A stretch of DNA of 22,477 nt from Proteobacteria bacterium SPGG2. Its GTDB lineage: Bacteria; Pseudomonadota; Gammaproteobacteria; Acidiferrobacterales; SPGG2. Positions 14,478-22,477 of this stretch are shown one piece after another. Made by a program: the position numbers and the translations under genes. The notes beneath the pieces were generated by a model. The model was not told the DNA's origin, did no database searches, and saw only the letters and a list, made by a program, of their open reading frames with translations. Positions within the stretch are counted from its first letter, which is position 1, and each line of letters starts with the position of its first letter. The DNA lies in contig LXTK01000110.1 of the NCBI GenBank assembly GCA_001643475.1, positions 1 to 22,477 on the forward strand. The letters are read 5' to 3'.

Positions 14478-17400
14478 ATGCGCCTCAAGAATATAAAGCT
14501 TGCTGGGTTCAAATCCTTCGTTGATCCAATAACCATTCCCATTACGGGAAACTTGATAGGTATCGTCGGGCCAAACGGCTGCGGCAAATCTAACATCATC
14601 GATGCCATACGCTGGGTCATGGGGGAGAGTTCGCCCAAGCTTTTGCGCGGAGACTCGATGGCGGATGTCATTTTCAACGGCTCGACGGTTCGAAAGCCGG
14701 TTGGCCGCGCTTCTGTAGAGCTCCACTTTGATAACAGTGATGGTAGCGTTTCGGGGCAGTACGCGGGTTTTGCCGAGATTTCCATTCGACGCGAAACTTC
14801 TCGCGACGGTGGCTCCGATTATTTTATCAATAAGACGCGATGTCGCCGTAAAGATATCACCGACTTTTTTTTAGGCACTGGCCTCGGTCCCCGGGCTTAT
14901 TCGATTATTGAGCAAGATATGGTCTCACGCATCGTTGAGGCCAAGCCCGAGGAGCTGCGCGCTTTCTTCGAGGAGGCAGCCGGTATATCGAAATACAAGG
15001 AACGCCGGCGTGAGACCGAAAGCCGAATCCGGCACACACGCGAGAATCTTTCCCGTGTAGAAGATATCTGCAGTGAGCTAGCGACCCAATTGCGCCGCTT
15101 GCGCCGACAGTCCAATGCGGCTAACAGGTATAAAGAAGCGAAGCAGGAAGAACGTCTTGCGCGCGCACAGTGGCTTGCTTTGCGTTGGCGTGCGCTCGAT
15201 GCACAAGTACAAGAGGCGGACCGAGGTATCGCATCGCAGGAAAATGCGTTGGAAAGTGCGATCGCGGATCAACGCGGAATCGAAGCCAAGATCGAAAAGT
15301 TTCGAACGGAACAGACCGAAGCCTCTGATCATTTCAATACGGTCCAGCGAGAGTTCTATTCGGTAGGAGCAGAAATTGCCAGTCGCGAGCAGGGGATCCA
15401 GCACGTGCGCGATACGCACAACCAGCGGGTACGTGAACTCGAACAAGTAAGCCAATCTTGGAATGAATCCAGCCAGCATTTGCGTTCGGATGTGGAAAAA
15501 CTAAAGAAACTAAATGAAGGCTCGGAGCAAATTGCCCCCAAGTTAGAGAAATATCAGCAGCAAAAAACCAAGGCCGATGAAGTGTTACAGGCGGCTGAGC
15601 AGGCCATGGGGGAATGGCAGGCGGATTGGGACACATTTGCCGAGGCAGCCGCCGAATCGGCGAAAGGGCGAGAGATTCAGCAAGCGCGTGGGCAACACCT
15701 CGAAGCACACATGAGCCGTCTGCAAGAGCGGCAAGCCCGTTTGACCCAAGAAGCTGGAGAACTGGCCACGACACTAAAACGCATCGATCTTGATACGCTG
15801 CAACGCAAGGCGGATGGGTTGGCCCATACGTTTGAGGGCCTGGAGAATCGCTTAGCGGCGACCGAGACCAGAATAAAGGAAGTCCAGACGCGTGACACCG
15901 GGCTGGCGGCGCAGCTTGAGGACCTACGGGGGGCGCAACACAAGTATGAGGCGCGACTGGCTTCGCTTAGGGAACTACAGGCTGCCGCCGAGGGCAAACA
16001 TGACGCGACCCTGAATGAATGGCTTTCAGAACAAGGCCTAGAAAATGCCCCCCGTTTGGCTGGATTGCTGTCGGTGGAGCCCGGTTGGGAGCGTGCGGTG
16101 GAACGCGTATTGGGTGCCAAGCTTGCGGCGGTCTGTGTTGATGGGCTCGAAGACGTAATAGGTGAGCTGCAAGGTGATGTCCGCATGGGACTGTCGCTGG
16201 TCGATCTTAGCGTGAAACCCGATGGTGCCTCCGACCATGGTCGACCAACCCTGCTCGAGAAGACGAAGGCAGATGCCGATCTAGGACCTTTGTTGGCTAG
16301 CACCTATATCAGCGAAACTTTGAACGAGGCTCTGGAGTTTCGGGCATCGCTGGCGCCCCATGAGTCCATTATTACGCGGTCTGCGGTTTGGGTCGGCCCT
16401 AATTGGCTCAGCCTAGCCGGAGAAGAGGACGCGCGCGCGGGTATGCTTGCACGCGAACGTGAGATCGAGCAGTTAGTCGCAGAAGCTAACGTCCAGGCGG
16501 AGAGACTCGACGAGGTGGCTAGCGAACGGTCGCAATTACAACGCGAACACGAGGACCTTGAAAGCGAGCGTATGCAGTACCGACAACGATTCAATCAACA
16601 TGTTCAGGAGCGTACTGCCTTTCAACAAGAACATGCGCACGAGCAGGCGCGGGCTACACAACAGCAGGGGCGTATCGAGCAAATTGCTCGTGAGCAAGAG
16701 GAGGTTAGCGAAGAGTTAGAACGTGGTAGTGCCGATCTAGATGCGTCGAAGGCACTCTTGCGCGAGGCGGAAGGAGAAAGCGGTACGCATGATCAACGTC
16801 GTCATGAGTTACTACAGACGCGCGACAGGCTGCGCGTACAGTTGGATGACGTGCGCAAAGGGGCAAGCGAGGCACAAGATGCATTGCACGTCCTAGAAGT
16901 AGAGCAGCAAGGTACGCGAGTTTCTTTGGACTCCACTTATCAAAGTGTTACGCGTCTAGAGGGTCAGCTCAGGCATCTGGCGACGCGACGCGAAGAACTA
17001 GAACAAATAGTCGCTAGCAACGAAGATCCGGAAGCTGAGTTGAAAAAGGAGCTTGATGGCTTCTTGGCCAAGAGGTTAGAGGAAGAAGGCCGGTTGCAAG
17101 AGGCGCGCAAGGCGGTAACCGATCTCGACGCTGTTTTACGCGAACAGGAACAGGCACGATCACAACAGGAACAACAAGTACAAGAGTTGCGACAGATCCA
17201 CGAGGAAGCACGCGTAAGTCGCCAAGAGCTACTGGCGCGACGCGATGGGTTAGGTGAGCAGGTGAGCGAAAGCGGTGTCGAGCTCGCCGAGACCTTGGAG
17301 GGCCTCCCCGAGGGGGCGACCGAAGACGCATGGCAGGTGCAAATCGACGAGCTGCGCGCAAAAATAGAGCGACTTGGACCTGTTAATCTGGCCGCAGCCG

Positions 17401-17987
17401 AGGAATATAAAGAACACTCGGAGCGCAAGCAATATCTCGATAAGCAATATAATGATCTGTTTGAGGCCCTGACGACGCTTGAAGATGCGATTCGAAAAAT
17501 GGATCGTGAATCACGAGCGCGCTTCAAAGAAACTTTTGACAAAGTTAATGCCGGTTTCCAGTCGTTCTTTCCACGTTTGTTCGGTGGTGGTAGTGCCAGC
17601 CTAGAACTTACTGATACCGATCTTTTGAACACCGGCGTAACCGTTATGGCGCGACCGCCAGGGAAACGTAACAGCACCATCCACCTTTTGTCGGGTGGTG
17701 AGAAGGCATTAACCGCAGTGGCGCTACTATTTTCTCTGTTCGAACTGAGCCCTGCACCGTTTTGCCTCTTGGATGAGGTAGACGCGCCGCTCGACGATAC
17801 GAATGTTGAACGCTACTGTGAGACGGTCAGAGCACTATCAGAGAAAACCCAACTTCTCTACGTTACCCACAACAAGATTAGTATGGAGACGGCTAAGGTG
17901 CTGGTCGGCGTTACGATGACTGAGCCAGGAGTGTCACGCTTGGTTGCCGTTGATGTAGACGAGGCGCTTGAATTGGTCGCACAATAA
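14478..17987 (+). CDS. smc: Chromosome partition protein SMC
   Basis: Condensin ATPase that compacts and segregates the chromosome, acting as a dimer with kleisin partners (ScpA/ScpB, not in this window). The length, 1169 residues, is normal. Order: N-terminal ATPase half with Walker A GPNGCGKS (31-38); a long heptad-rich Glu/Gln/Arg coiled coil (about 160-510); the hinge (about 515-640, with GLENAPRLAGLLSVEPGWE); a returning coiled coil (about 660-1000); and the C-terminal half with the ABC signature LLSGGEKALTAVALLF near 1070 and Walker B FCLLDEVDAPLDD near 1096. The stop codon overlaps the zipA start by one base (TAATG), showing translational coupling. SMC rather than MukB fits a non-enteric gammaproteobacterium. 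The ribosome-binding site before the ATG is weak. Confidence 0.98.
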   Translation: MRLKNIKLAGFKSFVDPITIPITGNLIGIVGPNGCGKSNIIDAIRWVMGESSPKLLRGDSMADVIFNGSTVRKPVGRASVELHFDNSDGSVSGQYAGFAEISIRRETSRDGGSDYFINKTRCRRKDITDFFLGTGLGPRAYSIIEQDMVSRIVEAKPEELRAFFEEAAGISKYKERRRETESRIRHTRENLSRVEDICSELATQLRRLRRQSNAANRYKEAKQEERLARAQWLALRWRALDAQVQEADRGIASQENALESAIADQRGIEAKIEKFRTEQTEASDHFNTVQREFYSVGAEIASREQGIQHVRDTHNQRVRELEQVSQSWNESSQHLRSDVEKLKKLNEGSEQIAPKLEKYQQQKTKADEVLQAAEQAMGEWQADWDTFAEAAAESAKGREIQQARGQHLEAHMSRLQERQARLTQEAGELATTLKRIDLDTLQRKADGLAHTFEGLENRLAATETRIKEVQTRDTGLAAQLEDLRGAQHKYEARLASLRELQAAAEGKHDATLNEWLSEQGLENAPRLAGLLSVEPGWERAVERVLGAKLAAVCVDGLEDVIGELQGDVRMGLSLVDLSVKPDGASDHGRPTLLEKTKADADLGPLLASTYISETLNEALEFRASLAPHESIITRSAVWVGPNWLSLAGEEDARAGMLAREREIEQLVAEANVQAERLDEVASERSQLQREHEDLESERMQYRQRFNQHVQERTAFQQEHAHEQARATQQQGRIEQIAREQEEVSEELERGSADLDASKALLREAEGESGTHDQRRHELLQTRDRLRVQLDDVRKGASEAQDALHVLEVEQQGTRVSLDSTYQSVTRLEGQLRHLATRREELEQIVASNEDPEAELKKELDGFLAKRLEEEGRLQEARKAVTDLDAVLREQEQARSQQEQQVQELRQIHEEARVSRQELLARRDGLGEQVSESGVELAETLEGLPEGATEDAWQVQIDELRAKIERLGPVNLAAAEEYKEHSERKQYLDKQYNDLFEALTTLEDAIRKMDRESRARFKETFDKVNAGFQSFFPRLFGGGSASLELTDTDLLNTGVTVMARPPGKRNSTIHLLSGGEKALTAVALLFSLFELSPAPFCLLDEVDAPLDDTNVERYCETVRALSEKTQLLYVTHNKISMETAKVLVGVTMTEPGVSRLVAVDVDEALELVAQ

Positions 17988-19246
17988 TGGATCTGCAGTA
18001 TGCGTTATTGCTTATAGGGATAGTCATCGTCGTTACCATTGGTCTCAGTGGCTACGAGAGGTTTCGCTTGAACAGACGCCAATTCGAGCGACGGACACCC
18101 GGTCGTGAACCGGTATCGGTAGATACACAGGGAGCCGCTGCGGCCGAGGTTACGATTAGCGCCGCACAGCCACTGGATATCAACCCGGGACCGCCCACGG
18201 ACTTGATCAAGCGATCACTGAAATTCGATGGGTTCGTGGCTGAGAGTTCGTTTATACAAGATTCCGAATTACAGCAAGAATTCGAAAGCGCCGAACGCGT
18301 GGTCTCAGTCCCCGTAAGTGTAGGCCCACGCGCTGCCGCAACCCTGGCGTCGTTCTCGGGGATAGAGACGGGTGATCTAGAATATCTTTTTCCGCCTGGA
18401 CAAAAACACGGGCCCAACCCCAAAATAGACTTTATCGTTCACCTGCCGGGAAGAGGTCCACTATTTCGCAATCAGGCGTTAGGTATCTACAAGCAGAATG
18501 AATACGTACTTGAGAAGCCACGACAGTTATACGGATTGCGTTATCTTGCTGGTGATTGGTTTCCACTGGAACGCGATGCTGAGGACTCTCAATACAGTGA
18601 CTTGGCGTTAGCGATTCAGATGGTCGATGAGCGGGGACCTATAGAAGAATCCGAGCTCGAGACTTTCTTGCAGGTGGCTCTAAAGCTTGCCGATGCCCTC
18701 AAACGCCGTACCAGGCTTGTGATGACGGTTGAGCGTGCACTCACGTCCGCACGTGAACTACAACAATTTGCAGACAAGTATGATGTCCTTGCGAGTGTAG
18801 TTGTGGCTGCTAACAATGCGCATTTTACCGGTCCCGCGATCAAGGAAGCAGCCGAACATTTTGGTATGCACTTCGGCGCGATGAATATTTTTCACATGAA
18901 AAACAACAACGCCGATGGTTGCCGGCACCTTTTTAGTATGGCCAATCTTTACCAGCCTGGCTCGTTCGACCCCGATTCCTTGGGCTCATTCGAGACACGA
19001 GGTCTGACTCTGTTTATGACCATTCCATGCGTGCAAGATGCGGCCCGCGTTTTCCGTAAAATGGTTGAGACGGCGCAGGGCTTGTCTCAAATGTTGGGTG
19101 GGCGCATGGTCGATCAGGATCAACGACCTCTCAACGAGAAGAACCTTGCTGCGATTCAGCGACAAATCGGAAAAATTACGTCTGACATAAGCGCCCACGG
19201 TATTGTGCCCGGAAGCGAGACGGCAGTGCGTTTCTTTAATCCATGA
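17987..19246 (+). CDS. zipA: Cell division protein ZipA
   Basis: ZipA anchors FtsZ to the inner membrane in the early divisome. The 419-residue protein has one N-terminal membrane helix (about residues 4-21) with a basic flank (RFRLNRRQFERR), so the bulk is cytoplasmic. The C-terminal FtsZ-binding domain (about 262-405) is clear: VVVAANNAHFTGPAI, FGAMNIFHM, LFSMANLYQPGSFDP, GLTLFMTIP, DQDQRPLNEKNL. Unlike E. coli ZipA (328 residues), whose middle is a Pro/Gln-rich disordered linker, residues about 120-260 look folded and repeat the order of strands and helices of the C-terminal domain. Translation is coupled to smc (1-base overlap) and to ligA (ATGA, 4-base overlap), the conserved smc-zipA-ligA order. 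Confidence 0.95.
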   Translation: MDLQYALLLIGIVIVVTIGLSGYERFRLNRRQFERRTPGREPVSVDTQGAAAAEVTISAAQPLDINPGPPTDLIKRSLKFDGFVAESSFIQDSELQQEFESAERVVSVPVSVGPRAAATLASFSGIETGDLEYLFPPGQKHGPNPKIDFIVHLPGRGPLFRNQALGIYKQNEYVLEKPRQLYGLRYLAGDWFPLERDAEDSQYSDLALAIQMVDERGPIEESELETFLQVALKLADALKRRTRLVMTVERALTSARELQQFADKYDVLASVVVAANNAHFTGPAIKEAAEHFGMHFGAMNIFHMKNNNADGCRHLFSMANLYQPGSFDPDSLGSFETRGLTLFMTIPCVQDAARVFRKMVETAQGLSQMLGGRMVDQDQRPLNEKNLAAIQRQIGKITSDISAHGIVPGSETAVRFFNP

Positions 19247-21270
19247 GTAATGCATCGTCTCGCGCGCGCGTAAAGGAGCTACGCAAGCTTATCGATCATC
19301 ACAATTACCAGTACCACGTCCTAGATAGCCCCGAGATCCCCGATACCGAGTACGATGGTCTTTTCAAGGAGCTGCTATCGATAGAGGATTCACATCCAGA
19401 GTTAATTACGCCAGGTTCGCCGACGCAGCGGGTTGGCGCTACACCACTCGAGGAATTCGCCAAGGTCAAGCATGATATTCCGATGCTTTCTTTGTCGAAT
19501 GCTTTTTCAGATCAAGAGATCCAGGATTTCGATCGGCGCGTGCGCGACCGTGTAGGCGGCGCGTCGATCGAATACGTGGCAGAACCCAAGATGGACGGTG
19601 TTGCCGTAAGCCTACTCTACGAAGATGGTGTTCTAATACGCGGTGCGACGCGTGGCGATGGGCTAACTGGCGAAGATGTTACGCACAATGTGCGTACGAT
19701 CGGATCTGTGCCACTGAGATTATTGGGGGCAGGCTATCCACGTGTTCTCGAAGTGCGTGGAGAGGTGTACATGACCACCCAGGGATTTGAAGCACTGAAT
19801 GTCCGCCAGCGACAACATGACCGCAAGGTATTTGCGAATCCTCGGAATGCTGCCGCCGGAAGTCTGCGTCAGCTGGATCCACGTGTTACGGTTGAACGCC
19901 CGCTTGAAATATTCTTCCACAGTTTTGGTAAGGTTGATGATGGCGAGCTCCTGCAGACGCATTACGATACCTTGATGCGATTTCGCGATTGGGGTCTACG
20001 AGTCTGCCCCGAAACCCGCACGGCAATGGGGTGGCAACAATGCCTGGAATACTACCAAGACTTACTTAACCGCCGTGGACATCTCGACTATGCGGTAGAC
20101 GGTGTGGTTTATAAGGTCAATGCGATAGAACAACAACGCGAGCTCGGGTTCATTTCACGCGCACCACGCTGGGCGATTGCACATAAGTTTCCGGCCGAGG
20201 AAGAGCTGACCAAACTGCTCGATATTTCGGTTCAGGTCGGTCGTACTGGTACATTGACACCAGTGGCGCGGCTCGAGCCTGTGTCGGTTGGCGGTGTAAC
20301 GGTAACGAATGCGACATTGCATAACCAGGATGAGGTCGAGCGTAAGGATGTACGCGTTGGCGATACGGTGATTGTGCGTCGTGCTGGCGATGTCATTCCT
20401 GAGATCGTCGCGGTTGTACGCTCGAAACGGCCAAAACGTACGCGACGGTTTAAGCTACCGACGAAATGCCCCGTTTGTGAGTCGGATGTGGTTCGTCGTG
20501 AAGGCGAAGCCGCAGCCCGCTGCACCGGTGGGCTCTTTTGCCCAGCCCAACGCCGGGAAGCCATTAGGCACTTTGCATCGCGGCGGGCGATGGATATCGA
20601 AGGCCTCGGTGACAAACTGGTTGAGCAACTTGACGAGCAGGGATTAGTGCACGACCTTGCAGATCTGTACAAGCTTAAATTGGAGGACATTGCTGAACTA
20701 GAGCATATGGGACGAAAATCGGCGGCTAATTTGATCGAGGCCTTGGAGGCAAGCAAAGACACCACCCTCGCGCGCTTTCTCTATGCGTTGGGTATCCGTG
20801 ACGTAGGTGAAACGACAGCACAGACTTTGGCAACTTACTATGGCAGCTTGGCCGGGCTAATGCGGGCCAACCGAGACGATCTCCAGCGAGTTCCGGATGT
20901 AGGTCCAGTCGTGGCCGATAATATCTACACGTTCTTCCGCGAGAAACACAACCAACGGGTCATTAACAAACTGAAGCCGGTTATAGGCCGGCTCAAACAA
21001 CCACGACCCAACCCGACTACTAAGCTCGGCCATACATTGCCGCTTAGCAACAAGACGTTTGTGCTGACAGGCACACTGACATCGATGTCTCGCGACAAAG
21101 CGAAGGCAGCATTGCAAGCGCTGGGCGCTAAGGTCGTGGGCAGCGTGTCAAAGAAGACCGATTACGTAGTGGCTGGCGCAGACCCTGGGAGCAAAGCGAC
21201 CAAGGCGATGAAACTTGGCGTTACTACCTTGGACGAAGATCGATTTCTCGACTTGATCCAGGACAATTAA
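19243..21270 (+). CDS. ligA: NAD-dependent DNA ligase
   Basis: LigA seals nicks in duplex DNA using NAD+, in replication (Okazaki fragments) and repair. It has 675 residues, the normal length. Domains in order: Ia domain binding NMN (about 1-70; HNYQYHVLDSPEIPDTEYD); adenylation domain with the AMP-accepting Lys116 in EPKMDG; OB fold (about 318-400; GRTGTLTPVARLEPV); four-cysteine zinc finger starting CPVC and ending LFCP; helix-hairpin-helix repeats (about 440-580); and a C-terminal BRCT domain (about 595-675; GTLTSMSRDKAKAALQALGA). The ATG overlaps the zipA stop codon. The gene is convergent with a decayed peptidyl-prolyl isomerase gene 11 bases away. No clear terminator was found between them. 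Confidence 0.98.
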   Translation: MSNASSRARVKELRKLIDHHNYQYHVLDSPEIPDTEYDGLFKELLSIEDSHPELITPGSPTQRVGATPLEEFAKVKHDIPMLSLSNAFSDQEIQDFDRRVRDRVGGASIEYVAEPKMDGVAVSLLYEDGVLIRGATRGDGLTGEDVTHNVRTIGSVPLRLLGAGYPRVLEVRGEVYMTTQGFEALNVRQRQHDRKVFANPRNAAAGSLRQLDPRVTVERPLEIFFHSFGKVDDGELLQTHYDTLMRFRDWGLRVCPETRTAMGWQQCLEYYQDLLNRRGHLDYAVDGVVYKVNAIEQQRELGFISRAPRWAIAHKFPAEEELTKLLDISVQVGRTGTLTPVARLEPVSVGGVTVTNATLHNQDEVERKDVRVGDTVIVRRAGDVIPEIVAVVRSKRPKRTRRFKLPTKCPVCESDVVRREGEAAARCTGGLFCPAQRREAIRHFASRRAMDIEGLGDKLVEQLDEQGLVHDLADLYKLKLEDIAELEHMGRKSAANLIEALEASKDTTLARFLYALGIRDVGETTAQTLATYYGSLAGLMRANRDDLQRVPDVGPVVADNIYTFFREKHNQRVINKLKPVIGRLKQPRPNPTTKLGHTLPLSNKTFVLTGTLTSMSRDKAKAALQALGAKVVGSVSKKTDYVVAGADPGSKATKAMKLGVTTLDEDRFLDLIQDN

Positions 21271-21281
21271 CTATTGACTAA

Positions 21282-21688
21282 TCAGTAGGTCTCAATGGTG
21301 GCTAGGGTCTTGAGAGGGTCGACTCTGGCCTCGACTTTGTGCCACCGCAATCTTTCGTAGGCTTGGGGTTTAATACTCACGGGATGATGATCATCTAAGC
21401 GAATGACATGCCATTCCCAACTACTTTGTAATAGCGTTTTGGTAACTTCTCCTATCTCCAAAGTAACACTGTCCTCAAACAACTTCGGCACGACCTGGGA
21501 TCGATTTAGCCAACCGAGGTCAACCTCCACCCTCAGCACTCTTTGCGTCCAGTGATTTTTCTTGCGCCTGCCACCCGAAATCGGTGTCGCCCGCGAGTTG
21601 TTTAATCAATAGTCGAACCTCTTGCCCACTATCGCCGTAGGCGTCAGAGAGCTAATCTTCATACAATCTTGCAGTTGTGGAACTACCT
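21282..21688 (-). pseudogene. Remnant of a parvulin-type (PpiC) peptidyl-prolyl cis-trans isomerase gene
   Basis: Two overlapping frames reconstruct the core of a parvulin domain. The upstream frame reads VRLLIKQLAGDTDFGWQAQE then KSLDAKSAEGG; the next frame continues DLGWLNRSQVVPKLFED and SSWEWHVIRLDD. The family pattern is a long helix, dFaxxAxxxS, then GGDLGW, then GWHxIkl, so the join is a frameshift near 21519-21525. An in-frame TAG precedes the first part at about 21652-21654. The N-terminal region expected of a full-length protein is missing, since the yciI stop codon is at 21689. The 85-codon downstream frame is therefore unlikely to be a functional gene. The order yciB-yciI-rotamase is common in gammaproteobacteria, which supports the identification. 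A sequencing error could explain one lesion, but not the stop, the shift and the missing 5' part together. Confidence 0.75.
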
Positions 21689-21988
21689 TTAAGGTAAGAC
21701 TTTACGGAATGGTTTAACGCTAACGTTGCTGTAGGCCCCTGCCCCTACGTAAGGGTCCGCTTGTGCCCAAGTCTGGGCTTCTTCCAGCGAGTCGAATTCA
21801 GCCACGATTAGACTACCCGAGTAACCGGCCTCGCCAGGATCTTCGGCATCGACGGTTGGGTAAGGGCCGGCCAAAAGCAACCTACCTTCATCCTTTAGTT
21901 CTTGAAGGCGCGCGATGTGTGCACGCCGGGCGCCAAGGCGCTTATCGAGGCTGTCTTCGACATCTGTAGCGTTGATCGCATAATACAT
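21689..21988 (-). CDS. yciI: YciI family protein
   Basis: A 99-residue dimeric alpha/beta ferredoxin-like protein of the YciI family. It shows the usual MYYAINATD start, a conserved HIARLQELKDEGRLLLAGP segment containing the family's His/Asp-Gly residues, GSLIVAEFDSLEEAQTWAQADPY in the middle, and a short basic tail FRKVLP. YciI proteins are proposed small hydrolases or dehydrochlorinase-like enzymes, but the physiological role is not established. The ATG overlaps the yciB stop (TGATG), so the two are translationally coupled. The stop at 21689 directly borders the decayed rotamase gene. Confidence 0.93.
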   Translation of the reverse strand: MYYAINATDVEDSLDKRLGARRAHIARLQELKDEGRLLLAGPYPTVDAEDPGEAGYSGSLIVAEFDSLEEAQTWAQADPYVGAGAYSNVSVKPFRKVLP

Positions 21989-22477
21989 CAGCTTTCTCCC
22001 TCTTTGGTTTCATCGACCATGTATTTGCCCATCACCATCGCTTGTACGAGAACGAATAATACGGTGATCCCGAGCAAACCAAAGACTTTGAAGTTTACCC
22101 AAAAAGCGAGACGAGTTTCGGTGTCCCGGTCGAGACCATAATAAAACGCGACGTACAGATTAAGTGCTCCGAGAAACAAGAAGAAAGTTCCCCAGCTGAG
22201 GTTGAGGCGACTCCATATATGTCGAGGGAATGTGACCTGTGTACCTAGCATTCTCTCAAGAACTGTCTTGTTTCCCATAAACTGGCTGGCGAAGACAATA
22301 GCAGCAAGGATTACGTAGACGATAGTTGGTTTCCAGCGTATGAAGGTGTCATCGCGCAGCCACAGGGTCATGCCGCCGAATACCACCAGTACTCCCAGGG
22401 TCGTCAGATGCATGGTTTCGAAACGGCGGGTCCGAAACCAGTACCATCCTACTTGCAAAAATGTCCCGACGATGGCA
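21988..22477 (-). CDS. yciB: Inner membrane-spanning protein YciB / septation protein A (5' end outside window)
   Basis: Polytopic inner-membrane protein of the YciB/IspZ family, linked in enterics to cell-envelope synthesis and division. The frame runs open to the right edge (AIVGTFLQVGWYWFRTRR and on), so the true start lies outside; the TTG at 22458 is only an internal candidate. Matches to E. coli YciB include VVFGGMTLWLRDDTFIRWKP, RMLGTQVTFP, IWSRLNLSW and WVNFKVFGL. Four to five membrane helices are visible in the preserved part. It is followed, with a one-base overlap, by yciI. Confidence 0.94.
   Translation of the reverse strand, partial: AIVGTFLQVGWYWFRTRRFETMHLTTLGVLVVFGGMTLWLRDDTFIRWKPTIVYVILAAIVFASQFMGNKTVLERMLGTQVTFPRHIWSRLNLSWGTFFLFLGALNLYVAFYYGLDRDTETRLAFWVNFKVFGLLGITVLFVLVQAMVMGKYMVDETKEGES

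Noticed and set aside
16964..17680. Minus-strand 238-codon frame opposite smc
   Set aside because: Ser/Arg-rich translation typical of the antisense of Glu/Leu-rich coiled-coil DNA; smc is certain.
1..22477. Search for tRNA, rRNA, CRISPR arrays, transposases, prophage or toxin-antitoxin genes
   Set aside because: None seen by eye; the gaps are short and accounted for by the listed sites, and no regularly spaced direct repeats occur.

Overview
The window looks like a chromosomal segment from a gammaproteobacterium. The evidence is the tight smc-zipA-ligA operon (ZipA is essentially gammaproteobacterial), an Escherichia-like RppH beside a divergent HAD-IB phosphatase, and a yciB-yciI pair. An SMC protein rather than MukB argues against an enteric relative. 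The genus cannot be fixed from sequence alone. I see no tRNA, rRNA, CRISPR array, transposase or phage gene, and no gap between genes exceeds about 260 bases.

Left part (1-6904, all plus strand): a catabolic cluster. It has the end of a tripartite tricarboxylate transporter (tctB, tctA), a GntR/FCD regulator with a perfect TGGTATACCA palindrome in its leader, a thiamine-diphosphate enzyme of the 2-hydroxyacyl-CoA lyase/acetolactate-synthase-like group, a formyl-CoA:oxalate CoA-transferase relative very close to E. coli YfdW, and a free-standing homologue of the hydrolase domain of 10-formyltetrahydrofolate dehydrogenase. The natural reading, which is inference, is that a carboxylic acid is imported, activated as a CoA thioester and cleaved to formyl-CoA, and the formyl group is then handled through CoA or folate chemistry.

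Middle part (6922-11747, minus strand): a PIG3-like quinone oxidoreductase, a ketopantoate-reductase-family protein, a cytosolic gamma-glutamyltransferase-family amidohydrolase and a HAD-IB phosphatase. The PanE-like and amidohydrolase genes could extend the neighbouring cluster, as oxalyl-CoA reduction and oxamate hydrolysis are known activities in these families, but this is unproven. A 184-bp imperfect palindrome (7925-8108) lies between the reductase and the quinone oxidoreductase and overlaps the latter's apparent 5' end.

Right part (11955-22477): rppH; a convergent minus-strand gene encoding a continuous fusion of QueF (preQ0 reductase) to an FGGY sugar kinase through a proline-rich linker, the most striking object in the window; then the divergent smc-zipA-ligA operon. 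ZipA appears to carry a second folded region where a disordered linker is usual. At the right edge, convergent to ligA, are yciB (cut by the window end), yciI and a broken parvulin-type peptidyl-prolyl isomerase gene with a stop and a frameshift.
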